Below are positions 36,318 through 46,564 of a stretch of 64,000 bases of DNA, in pieces. Each line of letters opens with the position of its first letter. Position 1 is the stretch's first letter. A program made the position numbers and the translations under genes. The stretch is from Candidatus Anaeroferrophillus wilburensis (GTDB taxonomy: Bacteria; Desulfobacterota; Anaeroferrophillalia; Anaeroferrophillales; Anaeroferrophillaceae). The stretch covers positions 1 through 64,000 of the forward strand of contig JAFGSY010000020.1 in assembly GCA_016934315.1 (NCBI GenBank), written 5' to 3'. The notes under the pieces are model-generated. The model was not told the origin of the DNA and did not search any database. It was given only the letters and a program-made list of their open reading frames with translations.

Positions 36318-39300
36318 ATGTTCTTCACCAACGAATTGACCACTATTATTGAACGTCTCCTGGCGGGCAAGCTCAACCGGGCAGCCGGATTCCAGGGGTC
36401 GGCACTGGCCTTGTTTATCGCTCTGCTGGGCAAGCACCTGCACCAACCCCTGGTAGTCATCAGCGAAGAATACCAGCAGAGCCTTGCTCTAAGCAGGGAT
36501 GTCATCACCTACCAGCAGATGATCGGGACAGAACAGCCTCCTGCAACAATCTGCTTCCCTCCCCTGCAACGGCTCCCCTACCAGCAGGTTCTCCCCCTGG
36601 TAACCGTGGAACAATCACGGATTGCCGCTCTGCACCGTCTTCGGCATGAAAAGCACTATCTGCTGTTCACCTCCCTGACCGCGCTTATTGATCGGATGGC
36701 GGAACCGTCATCGTTCTACAATCGTTTTTTCACCCTCCACTGGGGGGCCAGCATCGACCGTGAGCAGCTTGCCGAACAGCTGCAAAACAACGGTTATATC
36801 CGGGTACCGACAGTTGATGAACCGGGAGATTTCAGTGTCCGGGGCAGTATTATTGACCTCTTTTCCCCGCTTTATGCGCAACCTTTCAGGCTTGATTTTT
36901 TCGGTGATGAGCTGGAATCCATCAGACCCTTTGACCCGGTCTCCCAGAAAAGCCAGGCGATTGAAAAAGAATCGGTAGATATTGCCCCAGCCCATGAAAT
37001 TCTGCTCCCCAAAAACCGCGACAAGGTTAAAAATCGCCTGAAAGAGCAGTTCATTGCCCTCAATGACCCCCGGATTGAGCTGTCTCTCACCTATGAAAAG
37101 CTCGAACGGGGGACGCATTTTGCCGGCATCGATACCCTGCTGCCGGCCATCTCTCCCGTTCCCCATGGCCTGACCAGTTATCTGGCTGACACCATCATCC
37201 CTATCTTTGTCACCCCTCATTTGCTGATGGAAAAGCTCACTACCCTGCGGGAGCTGTTAACCGATGCCTATGAAAAAACCATCGCCAGACATCAGTTTGC
37301 CTTTCCACCCGACGGCTATCTCCTGAATTGTCTGGAACCACGACAGCTTTTCCCCGGTCGGGGACAGCTTATGATTGAAGACCTCCTGCCTGTTGACGGC
37401 AATGACGACCAACTTGTCACCATCGACAGCCGGTCAAACCAGGATCTGCGGGATGCGGTGCTGCGTTTTGCCGCCCACCAGCAGGAACGGTTGTTCACCC
37501 CGGCAGCAGACATTATTGCCGGCTGGCTCAGACAACAGCAGCAGGTTGTTTTTTGTGGCAAAAGCCCATCAGGAATTGAACGGGCAAAAAAACTGCTGGC
37601 TGAATATGACCTTCCGTTTACCTCCATAAACTCGATTGCCGGCATCCTGCAACAACCGTTGGCAACCGACACCATCAACCTCGTGCATGCCCCCCTCAGT
37701 CAAGGATCCCGGCTGGTTGATGACCGCCTGGTCATCCTTACCGAAACCGATTTGTTCGGCATCAAAAAAGCTGCCCGAACCCAGCGGACAAAGTCCTTAA
37801 AACCGTTTCAAGATGATTTTTCCGCACTTGAAACCGGCAGTTACATCACCCATATTGATCACGGCATCGGCATTTACCGGGGGCTGCAAACCCTGCAGGT
37901 GGAAGGCATCACCAATGATTATCTGGTACTGCAGTACCAGGGAGATGACCTGGTGTATGTTCCGGTGGATCGTTTTCACCTCATCCATGCCTATCACGGC
38001 AACCCGGAGCACGCACCAAAACTCACCAAGCTGGGAAGCAGTCAATGGGATCGGGAAAAAAGCAAAGCCCGGCAGGCAATTGATGATCTGCTGGTGGAGC
38101 TTATTGACCTTTATGCCAGCCGGCAGGTGGAAAAAGGCTATGCTTATCCAGCTCCGGATGCCGTTTTTGACGAATTTGCCGCCAGCTTTCCCTACGAGGA
38201 AACCACCGATCAGCAACAGGCGATAACTGAAGTGGTAGATGATCTGATGGCTGAGGGCCCCATGGACCGCCTCATTTGTGGTGACGTCGGTTATGGCAAA
38301 ACGGAGGTCGCTATTCGGGCTGTTTTTCTGGCGGTCACCAACGGCAAGCAGGCCGCGATTCTGGTACCCACCACCATTCTGGCACAGCAGCATTACCTCA
38401 CCTTCAAGGAACGTTTTGCCGCCTATCCTCTTGTCGTTGAAATGCTCAGTCGTTTCAGAAGCCCACAACAGCAAAAGGAGATTGTCGCCGGACTGCGCCG
38501 GGGAACGGTTGATGTGGTAATCGGCACCCACCGGCTACTGCAAAAAGATATCATCTTCAAGGATCTCGGGCTGCTGGTCTTGGACGAGGAGCACAAGTTC
38601 GGTGTCCGTCATAAGGAAAAACTGACCTCGCTGAAAAAAAATATCGACGTGCTGGCCATGAGTGCAACGCCTATTCCCCGTACGCTGCAGATGTCTTTAA
38701 GCGGCATGCGGACCATGAGCAGCATTACCACCGCCCCCCGGGATCGACTGGCAGTCCGCACCTATGTCGCCGCCTACGATGATGACCTTGTCAAGGAAGC
38801 AGTTGCCAAGGAGGTGGGACGTGGTGGCCAGGTCTTTTTTGTCCACAATTCAGTCCAGACTATTGAAGCAATGGCCAATCACCTCAGGAGCCTGCTGCCC
38901 AGCATCTCTCTGACGGTTGCCCACGGTCAGATGCCGGCGGCTGAACTGGAAAAGGTCATGGTTGCCTTCGCCAGTCACCGTTTCGATCTGCTTCTCTGCA
39001 CGACGATTATCGAATCCGGGCTTGATATTCCCAACGCCAATACAATTATCATCAACAAAGCCAATGCGTTCGGCCTGGCTCAGCTCTATCAGCTGCGCGG
39101 CCGGGTTGGCAGAGCACAGAAAAAAGCCTATGCCTACCTACTGGTCCCAGCTCTGGATCAATTGCCTCAGGATGCCCGCCGCCGGCTGACGGCTCTTGCT
39201 GAAGCCAGTGAACTGGGAGCAGGATTTCGCATTGCCATGCAGGATCTTGAAATTCGTGGAGCCGGGAATCTTCTGGGGAAAAAACAGTCGGGTCACATTG

Positions 39301-39812
39301 CCGCTATCGGCTATGAGCTCTACCAGGAGCTCCTGACCGAGGCGGTTGAAGAGCGGCAGGGTCAGCTGCGAGAAAAAAGGGTTGAACCGGAGGTCCATAT
39401 CAATATACCGGCCTATTTGCCAGCCCCTTACATTGCCGATGTTGCCGTGCGGCTGCAAACTTACAAGCGGATTTCCCTGTGTACCGATGAACAGTCATTA
39501 TACCTTCTCGAAGATGAGCTTATGGATCGCTTCGGTCCACTGCCGGATGCGGTGCAGGAGCTGCTTAACCAGAGAAGGTTAAAACTGCTGCTCATGGACT
39601 ATAGCATCCGCTTTTTTGAAGTGGGCAAAAGTCGGGTTGCTATTCACTTCGGGCCCGACCGCCCGCCTGAAACAGCAGCGATCATGGCCTTGATTAGCGA
39701 GGCAGCAACAACCTATCAGCTTATCCCTGATGACGGGCTGCTGGTAAAACAGCAGATCGAAGGCAGGGAGCTCCTTCCCTGGACCCGAAACCTGTTGCAA
39801 AAAATCTTTTAA
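36318..39812 (+). CDS. mfd: Transcription-repair coupling factor
   Basis: 1,164 residues. Mfd removes RNA polymerase stalled at DNA damage and recruits UvrA. The UvrB-like N terminus (about 1-330), the polymerase-interaction domain (about 480-560; [20 protein letters not shown]), the RecG-like translocase with Walker [13 protein letters not shown] (about 654) and box [12 protein letters not shown], and the C-terminal TRCF domain are all recognisable. I start it at MFFTNEL (36318), 10 bases after the DUF116 stop; the upstream open frame overlaps DUF116. Confidence 0.96.
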   Translation: MFFTNELTTIIERLLAGKLNRAAGFQGSALALFIALLGKHLHQPLVVISEEYQQSLALSRDVITYQQMIGTEQPPATICFPPLQRLPYQQVLPLVTVEQSRIAALHRLRHEKHYLLFTSLTALIDRMAEPSSFYNRFFTLHWGASIDREQLAEQLQNNGYIRVPTVDEPGDFSVRGSIIDLFSPLYAQPFRLDFFGDELESIRPFDPVSQKSQAIEKESVDIAPAHEILLPKNRDKVKNRLKEQFIALNDPRIELSLTYEKLERGTHFAGIDTLLPAISPVPHGLTSYLADTIIPIFVTPHLLMEKLTTLRELLTDAYEKTIARHQFAFPPDGYLLNCLEPRQLFPGRGQLMIEDLLPVDGNDDQLVTIDSRSNQDLRDAVLRFAAHQQERLFTPAADIIAGWLRQQQQVVFCGKSPSGIERAKKLLAEYDLPFTSINSIAGILQQPLATDTINLVHAPLSQGSRLVDDRLVILTETDLFGIKKAARTQRTKSLKPFQDDFSALETGSYITHIDHGIGIYRGLQTLQVEGITNDYLVLQYQGDDLVYVPVDRFHLIHAYHGNPEHAPKLTKLGSSQWDREKSKARQAIDDLLVELIDLYASRQVEKGYAYPAPDAVFDEFAASFPYEETTDQQQAITEVVDDLMAEGPMDRLICGDVGYGKTEVAIRAVFLAVTNGKQAAILVPTTILAQQHYLTFKERFAAYPLVVEMLSRFRSPQQQKEIVAGLRRGTVDVVIGTHRLLQKDIIFKDLGLLVLDEEHKFGVRHKEKLTSLKKNIDVLAMSATPIPRTLQMSLSGMRTMSSITTAPRDRLAVRTYVAAYDDDLVKEAVAKEVGRGGQVFFVHNSVQTIEAMANHLRSLLPSISLTVAHGQMPAAELEKVMVAFASHRFDLLLCTTIIESGLDIPNANTIIINKANAFGLAQLYQLRGRVGRAQKKAYAYLLVPALDQLPQDARRRLTALAEASELGAGFRIAMQDLEIRGAGNLLGKKQSGHIAAIGYELYQELLTEAVEERQGQLREKRVEPEVHINIPAYLPAPYIADVAVRLQTYKRISLCTDEQSLYLLEDELMDRFGPLPDAVQELLNQRRLKLLLMDYSIRFFEVGKSRVAIHFGPDRPPETAAIMALISEAATTYQLIPDDGLLVKQQIEGRELLPWTRNLLQKIF

Positions 39813-39882
39813 CCTGCTAGAATTTTTGATTTTACGGCAATTTACACAGCGCATGCACCGCATGCACAGGAGAATAGTGATT

Positions 39883-40746
39883 ATGCACTCCACCTTAAGA
39901 CATTGGGCCATCGTGGGTTTCATTTTTTTGACCATGGTTTTCATGCTGCCAGCCCCCCTGTTGGCTGAAGAAGGCGCCGAACAGATTCTGGCCACCATTG
40001 GCAGCGAACAGATAACCCTTGCCGATTTTGATCAGGAACTGGCCAAGTTGCCTCCGCAGTATCAGCAGATGGCAACCGATCCGGCAATCAAAAAGGAATT
40101 CCTGGATACCCTGGTTACCCAGTACGTCATCTACCAGGAAGGGCTACAGCAAAAGCTGCTGGAAAAGGATTTGATCCGGGAAAAAATTGAAGATTTCAGC
40201 AAAAAACTGGTGGTTGCTTATCTGCTCGACCAAGAGGTCAATAAAAAAGTCCAGGAAATCAGCAGTGATGAGCTGCACACTTACTATGAGCAACATCTCA
40301 ATCAGTTTCAGCAACCGCAGCAGGTCAAAGCCCGACACATTCTGGTGGCCAACCGGGAGGAAGCGGAAACCATTCTTTCTCATCTGCAACAGGGGGAGGA
40401 TTTTTCCAGCCTGGCAAAAGCCCATTCCACCTGCCCCAGTAAGGCTCGAGGTGGTGATCTGGGATTCTTCACCAGCGATCAGATGGTCAAAGAGTTTTCC
40501 GATGCCGCCTTTTCACTGGAGCCGGGAGAGATAAGCCCGGTGGTGAAGACCCAGTTTGGCTATCATATCATCCTGGTAGATGAAAAAAAGGCAGCAGCCC
40601 AGCAATCCTTCGATGATGTCAAGGAAGCGCTCACTGAAAAAATGCGGGCCGAACGGAAAAATGAATATTTTGCCAACTACGTTGCCGCGTTGAAAAAACA
40701 GCACAATGTGAAAATGTTTCCTGAACGGTTGCAGGACAACAAGTAG
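39883..40746 (+). CDS. Parvulin-type peptidylprolyl isomerase, exported
   Basis: About 287 residues. A signal peptide (about 1-30, ending LLAEEGAEQ) is followed by a SurA-like N-terminal helical region and one PpiC domain (about 155-250; KARHILVANREEA, ARGGDLGFFTSDQMV, KTQFGYHIILVDEK). It probably folds proteins in the periplasm. AGGAG lies upstream of the ATG at 39883. First of three such genes in a row after mfd. Confidence 0.9.
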   Translation: MHSTLRHWAIVGFIFLTMVFMLPAPLLAEEGAEQILATIGSEQITLADFDQELAKLPPQYQQMATDPAIKKEFLDTLVTQYVIYQEGLQQKLLEKDLIREKIEDFSKKLVVAYLLDQEVNKKVQEISSDELHTYYEQHLNQFQQPQQVKARHILVANREEAETILSHLQQGEDFSSLAKAHSTCPSKARGGDLGFFTSDQMVKEFSDAAFSLEPGEISPVVKTQFGYHIILVDEKKAAAQQSFDDVKEALTEKMRAERKNEYFANYVAALKKQHNVKMFPERLQDNK

Positions 40747-40957
40747 CCACTGGTCTTTTATCCGTTGGACCCCGCAGTGTCAGGTCCCCGGACAAACACC
40801 GGAACTAATGAATCAGTAGCAATGTCGTATCCAGACGGCCGATGAATGACCAGCTGACATGAACGGGGATCCGGACGAATTGTCAGCCCGTTAATCGATG
40901 AGCTCATCAATAAATAATGGCAATCCAGCTGCAGAGAGAATTTTCGTTTATCCGGCG

Positions 40958-41788
40958 ATGATCTTTCCTCACCTTTCCCGCTATAAGTGGCTGCTGATCT
41001 CCCTGCTGCTTCTGATTGGCAGCGCTTGCAACAGCCGTGACCATGTTGTCGCCACCGTTGGCGATCAACGCATCATGCAAACTGAACTGGAGAAACGGCT
41101 CCAGGATTACCAAGCTGATTACCCCCACACCACCTCCCGGGATCCGGCAGACGCTGCTGCGTTGGAAGCCTTTCTGCTTGACCAGATCATCGATGAGACC
41201 TTGCTGGCCTTGGAAGGAAAGCAGCGCGGTCTCGATACTGGGGAAGAGGAGCAGGGGGAACTGGCGCATAAAACAATGATCGCCCTGGGGAAAGAGGTCA
41301 GTTATCCTTCCCATCAGGAAACGCTCGACTATTACCACAGCCACGAGAAGGAGTTTACGCTTCAGAAGCGTTATCAGGTCACCCATATTCTGCTTGCCGA
41401 CGAGCACCGTGCTTGGGAACTGAAGGAAGAGATTGAGGCTGGTCGGCTATCCATGGAAGACGCCGCCAGCCAGTATTCTCAGGGTGAAGAAGCGGAACGA
41501 AAAGGCCAACTGCAACCCATGACCCTTGATGATTTTCTGCCGGAAATTGCCGCAATTATCCCCCGCCTGCGAGCCGGGGCCATCAGCCCGGTCATCCATA
41601 CGCCATATGGCTACCATTTGCTGCGCGTGGACCAGAGTCTGCCGGCCGGGCCGCTCCCCTTTGCAACGGTGGAAAACCGGGTCAAAGACACCCTTTACGC
41701 ATTGAAACTACGGCTGCACTATGAAAACTGGCTGAAAGCCAGCCGGAACCGTTATCATGTAACAATCAATCACCAAGGAACCAACTGA
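40958..41788 (+). CDS. Parvulin-like lipoprotein
   Basis: About 276 residues. The N terminus has a hydrophobic stretch ending in a lipobox, IGSAC (about residue 23), predicting a lipoprotein. A SurA-like N-terminal segment (VATVGDQRIMQTELEKRL) and a degenerate PpiC domain (about 145-240; RYQVTHILLADEH, SPVIHTPYGYHLLRVD) follow. The start is uncertain: ATG at 40898 is also open and neither has a good ribosome site. Its stop overlaps the surA start. Confidence 0.85.
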   Translation: MIFPHLSRYKWLLISLLLLIGSACNSRDHVVATVGDQRIMQTELEKRLQDYQADYPHTTSRDPADAAALEAFLLDQIIDETLLALEGKQRGLDTGEEEQGELAHKTMIALGKEVSYPSHQETLDYYHSHEKEFTLQKRYQVTHILLADEHRAWELKEEIEAGRLSMEDAASQYSQGEEAERKGQLQPMTLDDFLPEIAAIIPRLRAGAISPVIHTPYGYHLLRVDQSLPAGPLPFATVENRVKDTLYALKLRLHYENWLKASRNRYHVTINHQGTN

Positions 41789-42771
41789 TGGCACCAAGAA
41801 AAAAACTGCTTCTCTGGATTTTTCCAGCACTCATTCTTTTGGGCACCGGCCTACCGGCAGCAGTTGTCCGGGCTCAGGTTGTCGACCGCCTGCTGGTGGT
41901 CGTCGGCGATCAGGTAATCACCAGCCATGATCTGCAACAGGCCGTAAACCTGGAATTCGGCAAACAGCAGTTTGCCACCTTTCCTTCCGGCAAACAGCAG
42001 GAGGAGCAGAAACGACACCTGCAAAAACTGGTTGATGAGCTGCTGCTGGCATACAAAGCTAAAAAAAGCGGTATTGAGGTGAGTGACGAAGAACTGCAAC
42101 ATACCATCGACCGGGTGATGCAGCAGAACAACATGGATTTGGCAGCTTTAAAACAGGCGTTGCAACTGCAGGGTATGACTTTTGAAAATTACCGGCTGAA
42201 ACTCGCCAAAGATCTTCTGCAAACCAAGTTTATCAACCAGGAAATCAAGTCCCATATTATCCTGCCCGAACAGGAGATCTATCGCTACGCTAAGGAGAAC
42301 AATTTATTGCCCACCGTAAAAGATTACGTCACCCTGGCTCAGATTCTTCTCCTGGAAGAGGATTCTCCGGCTGGCAAGGCACAGCTCGAAAGGAAAATTA
42401 CTGAAATAAGAAGTCGACTGGCAGCAGGAGAATCATTCTTCGCTCTGGCCGAAGAATTTTCCGTCGGCCCGGCGGCCAAAAAAGGCGGCCGTCTGGGGAC
42501 TTTCAACAAGGGGAGTCTGCTGCCGGAGATTGAAGCCGTTGCTTTTGGCAAGTTACCGCTCAACGAGATGAGTCACACTATCAAGACAGACTATGGCAGC
42601 CACCTGATCATGGTATTGCAGCGTTCCAATGGCCAGGAAGAGGCTGGTGGTCTGGATCCTGAGCTGGAAAATAAAATTAAAAACATCCTTTTTGGCAAGA
42701 AAGTCCAGGCTGAACTGGAAGAAATGCTGGTAAAGCTTCGCCAGGAAGTTCCCATCAGCTATAAAAACTGA
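41788..42771 (+). CDS. surA: Periplasmic chaperone SurA-like
   Basis: 327 residues. A signal peptide (about 1-29, ending VVRAQ) is followed by the SurA N domain (VDRLLVVVGDQVITSHDLQQ) and one PpiC domain (about 180-278; AQILLLEEDSPAGKA, KKGGRLGTFNKGSLLPEIE, YGSHLIMVLQR). E. coli SurA has two parvulin domains; this shorter form has one. It aids outer-membrane protein folding. The ATG overlaps the previous stop (TGATG). Its 3' end overlaps the 3' end of obgE on the other strand by 17 bases. Confidence 0.85.
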   Translation: MAPRKKLLLWIFPALILLGTGLPAAVVRAQVVDRLLVVVGDQVITSHDLQQAVNLEFGKQQFATFPSGKQQEEQKRHLQKLVDELLLAYKAKKSGIEVSDEELQHTIDRVMQQNNMDLAALKQALQLQGMTFENYRLKLAKDLLQTKFINQEIKSHIILPEQEIYRYAKENNLLPTVKDYVTLAQILLLEEDSPAGKAQLERKITEIRSRLAAGESFFALAEEFSVGPAAKKGGRLGTFNKGSLLPEIEAVAFGKLPLNEMSHTIKTDYGSHLIMVLQRSNGQEEAGGLDPELENKIKNILFGKKVQAELEEMLVKLRQEVPISYKN

Positions 42772-43828
42772 CAATCCTTTTAGGCTCGGTGGCAGCTGCT
42801 TCACCGCTGCTGACCAACGTTTCCAAGGTTTCTTTCAACGTTTCAATCCCCGTATGGGTAAACGATGAAACGGCCAGCAGCTGCCGGGCGCCGTTACCGG
42901 TCAATAGGGGAGCCAAACTCTCCATCAACTGGGTAAGCCGGTCGTCGGACAACGTATCAATCTGCGCCAGCACCACCAGTTTTACCCGTTCAACCAGCTG
43001 GGGCTGATATGCAGCCAGTTCCGCCATCACGGTAGTAAAATCATCCGCCAGCAACCCGGCATCATCTCGGTTCCTGACCGACAGCAGATGAACCAGAACC
43101 TGGGTTCGCTCTACATGCTTCAAAAACCGGATACCCAGGCCGCTGCCCTGGTGAGCATTTTCAATCAGCCCGGGGATATCGGCGATAACAACGTTGCGAT
43201 AATCACTCCCTGACATAATCCCCAAGTTAGGATTCAAGGTCGTAAAGGGATAGTCGGCAACTTTTGGTTTGGCCGCCGACAGAACCGAAATGAGTGTTGA
43301 TTTGCCGGCATTCGGCAAGCCCACCAAACCTACCTGGGCAATCACCTTTAAAATCAGTCGGAGCTTTTTCTCTTCACCTGCCTCTCCCGGCTGGGCAAAA
43401 CGGGGGGTACGCATCGTCGAGGAACTGAAGTGAGTATTCCCCTTGCCGCCACGACCGCCACTGGCTACCTGCAACCGTTGCCCCGGCGCCATCACCTCAC
43501 CGCATAACACCTGCTCCTGCGGATCAGCACCAAGCTCCCATACCTCTGTCCCCAAGGGCACCATAATCTCCAGGTTCGGACTGGCAGCACCATCTCGTCG
43601 CTTTCCGGCACCGTTACCTCCCTTTGCCACTCGATAATGACGCTGATAAACCAGGTCCAACAGCGAACCTTTCTGGGGATCACCGACCAGGAAAACATCA
43701 CCTCCCTTGCCGCCGTTGCCACCATCAGGACCTCCCCTGGGAACAAATTTTTCCCGGCGGAAGCTGACGCAGCCGTTGCCGCCATCGCCAGCCTGGACCT
43801 CAATGGTTACCTCATCAATAAATCTCAT
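42755..43828 (-). CDS. obgE: GTPase ObgE
   Basis: About 357 residues. The glycine-rich Obg fold (about 1-158; DEVTIEVQAGDGGNGCVSFRREK in blocks, GGPDGGNGGKGGDV) precedes a GTPase domain with G1 GLPNAGKSTLIS (about 166), the switch region YPFTTLNPNLG and G3 DIPGLIENAHQG. It acts in large-subunit assembly and stress control. The two adjacent ATGs at 43831 and 43828 lie only a few bases after the T run of the rpmA terminator, without a clear ribosome site. Confidence 0.95.
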   Translation of the reverse strand: MRFIDEVTIEVQAGDGGNGCVSFRREKFVPRGGPDGGNGGKGGDVFLVGDPQKGSLLDLVYQRHYRVAKGGNGAGKRRDGAASPNLEIMVPLGTEVWELGADPQEQVLCGEVMAPGQRLQVASGGRGGKGNTHFSSSTMRTPRFAQPGEAGEEKKLRLILKVIAQVGLVGLPNAGKSTLISVLSAAKPKVADYPFTTLNPNLGIMSGSDYRNVVIADIPGLIENAHQGSGLGIRFLKHVERTQVLVHLLSVRNRDDAGLLADDFTTVMAELAAYQPQLVERVKLVVLAQIDTLSDDRLTQLMESLAPLLTGNGARQLLAVSSFTHTGIETLKETLETLVSSGEAAATEPKRIVSFYS

Positions 43829-43838
43829 CATGCATCCC

Positions 43839-43867
43839 AAAAAAAATGAGCCCCGGCAGGGGCTCAT
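43839..43867 (-). terminator. Terminator between rpmA and obgE
   Basis: ATGAGCCCC (43846-43854) pairs with GGGGCTCAT (43859-43867) around a four-base loop, followed on the minus strand by seven T residues. It separates rplU-rpmA from obgE, whose start codon comes about 8-11 bases later, so obgE expression from this operon would need read-through. Confidence 0.85.
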
Positions 43868-43906
43868 CATTAACTATCCAGCCACACTATCTTCCCTGCT
43901 CAACCA

Positions 43907-44173
43907 TCAGGCAATCGCCTCAACAGGAAAAACGCTTACTTTCTTCCGCTTTTTATCCAAACGTTCAAAGGCAACAACTCCGTCAGCCAGAGCGAACAGG
44001 GTATCGTCCTTGCCACGCCCCACATTGGATCCGGGATGAATCTTGGTTCCCCGCTGCCGCACAAGGATACTGCCCGCCGAAACCTGCTGGCCGGCAAAAC
44101 GCTTTACACCCAGGCGCTTACTGACACTGTCGCGACCATTACTGGTACTGCCACCGCCCTTTTTATGTGCCAT
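43907..44173 (-). CDS. rpmA: 50S ribosomal protein L27
   Basis: 88 residues. The N terminus [16 protein letters not shown], then RLGVKRF and [20 protein letters not shown] are typical. L27 reaches toward the peptidyl transferase centre. There is no cleavable N-terminal extension. It follows rplU by 37 bases with GAGAGA upstream of the start. Confidence 0.97.
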   Translation of the reverse strand: MAHKKGGGSTSNGRDSVSKRLGVKRFAGQQVSAGSILVRQRGTKIHPGSNVGRGKDDTLFALADGVVAFERLDKKRKKVSVFPVEAIA

Positions 44174-44210
44174 TATCTCTCTCCTCTACCCCTACAGAGA
44201 ATAGGTCAAG

Positions 44211-44522
44211 TTATACGGTTATTTCTCCGATTTTCACATCGGTCACATACTGACGATGGCCGCGCATCTTACGATAGCCCTTCCGCCGCTTCGATTTAAA
44301 CACCAGAATTTTCTTGGCCCGCTTCTGGTCAACAATTTCACCGACAACCCTGGCACTGTCGAGAACAGGATTGCCGACGGTCAACGCACCGTCTTTTTCA
44401 ACGGCCAGCACCTCGGGAAATTCAACCGTGTCACCGGTATTTCCCTCAAGTTTTTCCACCTGGATAATCTGGCCAGGAATCACACGGTACTGCTTTCCGC
44501 CAGTTTTAACTACGGCATACAT
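44211..44522 (-). CDS. rplU: 50S ribosomal protein L21
   Basis: 103 residues. MYAVVKTGGKQYRV at the start and the C-terminal KSKRRKGYRKMRGHRQ rRNA-binding segment (about 78-93) identify L21. Binds 23S rRNA early in assembly. First gene of rplU-rpmA, behind a strong promoter. AAGGAGAGGG is the ribosome site. Confidence 0.97.
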   Translation of the reverse strand: MYAVVKTGGKQYRVIPGQIIQVEKLEGNTGDTVEFPEVLAVEKDGALTVGNPVLDSARVVGEIVDQKRAKKILVFKSKRRKGYRKMRGHRQYVTDVKIGEITV

Positions 44523-44655
44523 GAGATACCCTCTCCTTTAATGTCACTGCAAAGGGGCATGGTCACACTCTGACAGCCCATCACGACGCAGCCGGGGATA
44601 ACGATTTTCCCCCTCACCCATAATTTTTCGGATGCCCCTCCAACAGGGGAACTGG

Positions 44656-44684
44656 TATATATGGTATTACGTTGCAGATGTCAA
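44656..44684 (-). promoter_or_regulatory. Promoter of rplU-rpmA
   Basis: Minus strand TTGACA (44679-44684) and TATATA (44656-44661) with a 17-base spacer, near consensus. The leader of about 120 bases to rplU contains GC-rich stretches that may form structure but no feature I recognise as an L21 leader. Confidence 0.75.
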
Positions 44685-44700
44685 GAAATTTTATCCCTCT

Positions 44701-45756
44701 CTAATGGGCAAGACGAAAGGGAAAATCTGCCTTTTCCCCCTGCAGGACAACCCCAGCAGTAAAAGGCAGATTTAAATTGGCAACCAGAGCAACAGCGTAA
44801 TCAGGGAAAACCCGGGTGACGATGATATCAGCATATTTATCCCCGTAGACCTTGGTTGTCGGATTACGCCAGAAAGCATTCTCCCGGTCATAAGCAGCAT
44901 AGACCTCGCCAATTTTCACTCCGCCGCTCTCACCCTGATCGATAACAATAAATGAACCGGAGTCGGCCAGCCGGCGTCCTTTATCAATGGCCAGCACCGT
45001 AGCTGCCACGGTTGTTTGCCCGGGCTGAATCTTTATGCTTGCCGGATAGGTCTGGAAAGGAATAAGCCGGTCACCGGGAACCACCTGGGCTTTGCCGGCA
45101 AGCAGCTCCCCCTGCCAGGCATATTTCTCGCGGGCACCTCTGATTCTGGCAACGGCCACTTCCTGGTATAAATGATAAGGTTTACCACGATGGGAAATTT
45201 CATCAACGTAATGGATAACTTTCACCAACTCACCCGAATTGAAAGAGTTGGAGGGGTCATCGAAGAAAAAACGGTCACCAATAATCAACAAGTCATTCAT
45301 CCCCTCTCCCCCCTTGACCTGGGGGAAGTCATCAGCCATGGCGGCAAAGAGAATCGGACAAAAATTATTTTTCTGGGGAATACTGACCGTCCCCTCCTCT
45401 GCCGGTGAGGGCTGTGGGGCAGCGGATGCCGCTGAGTCTGCCGCAGGTTTTGCCGCCTTTTCTTTGCCGGGCCGGGGAAAGACGTTGAGTTTGTTGCCCG
45501 GGTAGATCCAGTGGGGATCAAGGATGTAGGGGTTGGCTCCCCACAAGGTCGGCCATTGCCAGGGGGTCAGGTAGAAGCGTTCTGACAAATCCCACAGGGT
45601 ATCACCCTTTTTGATGACATACACCTCACTTTTCCCGGATTTGAGTGCCTGGGTAACAACGCCATCCAGGGCATCATCAGCCTTAGCAGTCCCAACACCC
45701 AGAAAAAGCAGCATAAGCAGGAAAACACTGAACAGTAGCATGGCGGTACGTTTCAT
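44701..45756 (-). CDS. LysM-domain exported protein
   Basis: About 351 residues. A signal peptide (about 1-26, ending GTAKA) is followed by a LysM domain (about 45-92; YVIKKGDTLWDLSERFY, YILDPHWIYPGNKLNV), so it probably binds peptidoglycan. An Ala/Pro-rich linker (about 95-125) leads to a C-terminal region of unknown function with repeated beta-rich motifs. Starts at the ATG at 45756 with GGGAG upstream. Last gene of the tatA-folK-transaldolase-ybgF run. Confidence 0.85.
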   Translation of the reverse strand: MKRTAMLLFSVFLLMLLFLGVGTAKADDALDGVVTQALKSGKSEVYVIKKGDTLWDLSERFYLTPWQWPTLWGANPYILDPHWIYPGNKLNVFPRPGKEKAAKPAADSAASAAPQPSPAEEGTVSIPQKNNFCPILFAAMADDFPQVKGGEGMNDLLIIGDRFFFDDPSNSFNSGELVKVIHYVDEISHRGKPYHLYQEVAVARIRGAREKYAWQGELLAGKAQVVPGDRLIPFQTYPASIKIQPGQTTVAATVLAIDKGRRLADSGSFIVIDQGESGGVKIGEVYAAYDRENAFWRNPTTKVYGDKYADIIVTRVFPDYAVALVANLNLPFTAGVVLQGEKADFPFRLAH

Positions 45757-45797
45757 CGTCAACTCCCTTCGATTGACACTGCCGGCAGGCCTTGGAG

Positions 45798-46526
45798 CTA
45801 TAATTCCTTCAACTTATCAATGGCGATCGCGGCACTGTTGCTGTCCGGATATTTTTCAACCACTTGTTGAAAATACTCTTTGGCCTTATGGTTAATGCCG
45901 ATCATCTGAAATGACATGCCGATTTTCAGGAGACTTCCCGGCACCTTCTTGCTGTCGGGATAATCCTGCACCAAGCGTTTAAACTCTGTTATCGCCTGGG
46001 CAAACCCCGATAATGAGTAGTAGTTTTCCCCCAACCAGTAAAGGGCATTGCCAGCCATTTCATGCTGAGGATAGGAACGCATGAAAGCTTGGAACATCTC
46101 AATGGATTTTTCAAAATTGTCGTTTTTATAGTATTGAAATGCCTGCTGGTAGGTCATCTCCGCTGTCGTCCCGGAAGATGTTTGCCCTTCTCCCGCAATC
46201 GTCGGCTCCATTTTTGCGGCGGCGGCTGGCTTTGCTGCCGGCATGGATTTCTTGACCTGCTTTTCGGCAACGGCTGCAGCCGGTACTGATGTCAGGCGTT
46301 GACTGTTCTTTAAAGTCAGATCACGGATACCATTGACCTTAAGCCGCAGATCCTGCAGTTCGGCTTGCAACGCCTCCCGCTTCACCTCCAGATCCTGAAG
46401 CTGCTGCTCCAGCTGGCTCACCTTACTTTGCAAATTCTGTACCTCCTGACGTTCATCAAGGGGAACCTTGCAGGAAACACACAAACAGAGAAAGCCACAG
46501 ACAATAACAACCAGAAAACGTTGCAT
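45798..46526 (-). CDS. ybgF: YbgF/CpoB-like periplasmic TPR protein
   Basis: About 242 residues. Signal peptide with a possible lipobox LCVSC (about residue 19), a coiled coil (about 28-70, heptads such as LQSKVSQLEQQLQDLEVKREAL in parts), an Ala/Lys-rich linker, and three C-terminal TPR repeats (about 120-240; YQQAFQYYKNDNFEKSIEMF, ALYWLGENYYSL). This is the YbgF/CpoB architecture, which in other bacteria coordinates wall synthesis with Tol-Pal. Tol and Pal genes are not in this window. GAGG precedes the ATG at 46526. Confidence 0.85.
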   Translation of the reverse strand: MQRFLVVIVCGFLCLCVSCKVPLDERQEVQNLQSKVSQLEQQLQDLEVKREALQAELQDLRLKVNGIRDLTLKNSQRLTSVPAAAVAEKQVKKSMPAAKPAAAAKMEPTIAGEGQTSSGTTAEMTYQQAFQYYKNDNFEKSIEMFQAFMRSYPQHEMAGNALYWLGENYYSLSGFAQAITEFKRLVQDYPDSKKVPGSLLKIGMSFQMIGINHKAKEYFQQVVEKYPDSNSAAIAIDKLKEL

Positions 46527-46564
46527 CTTTTTCAACCTCACCAGAAACAAGTCATGCGACCAGG

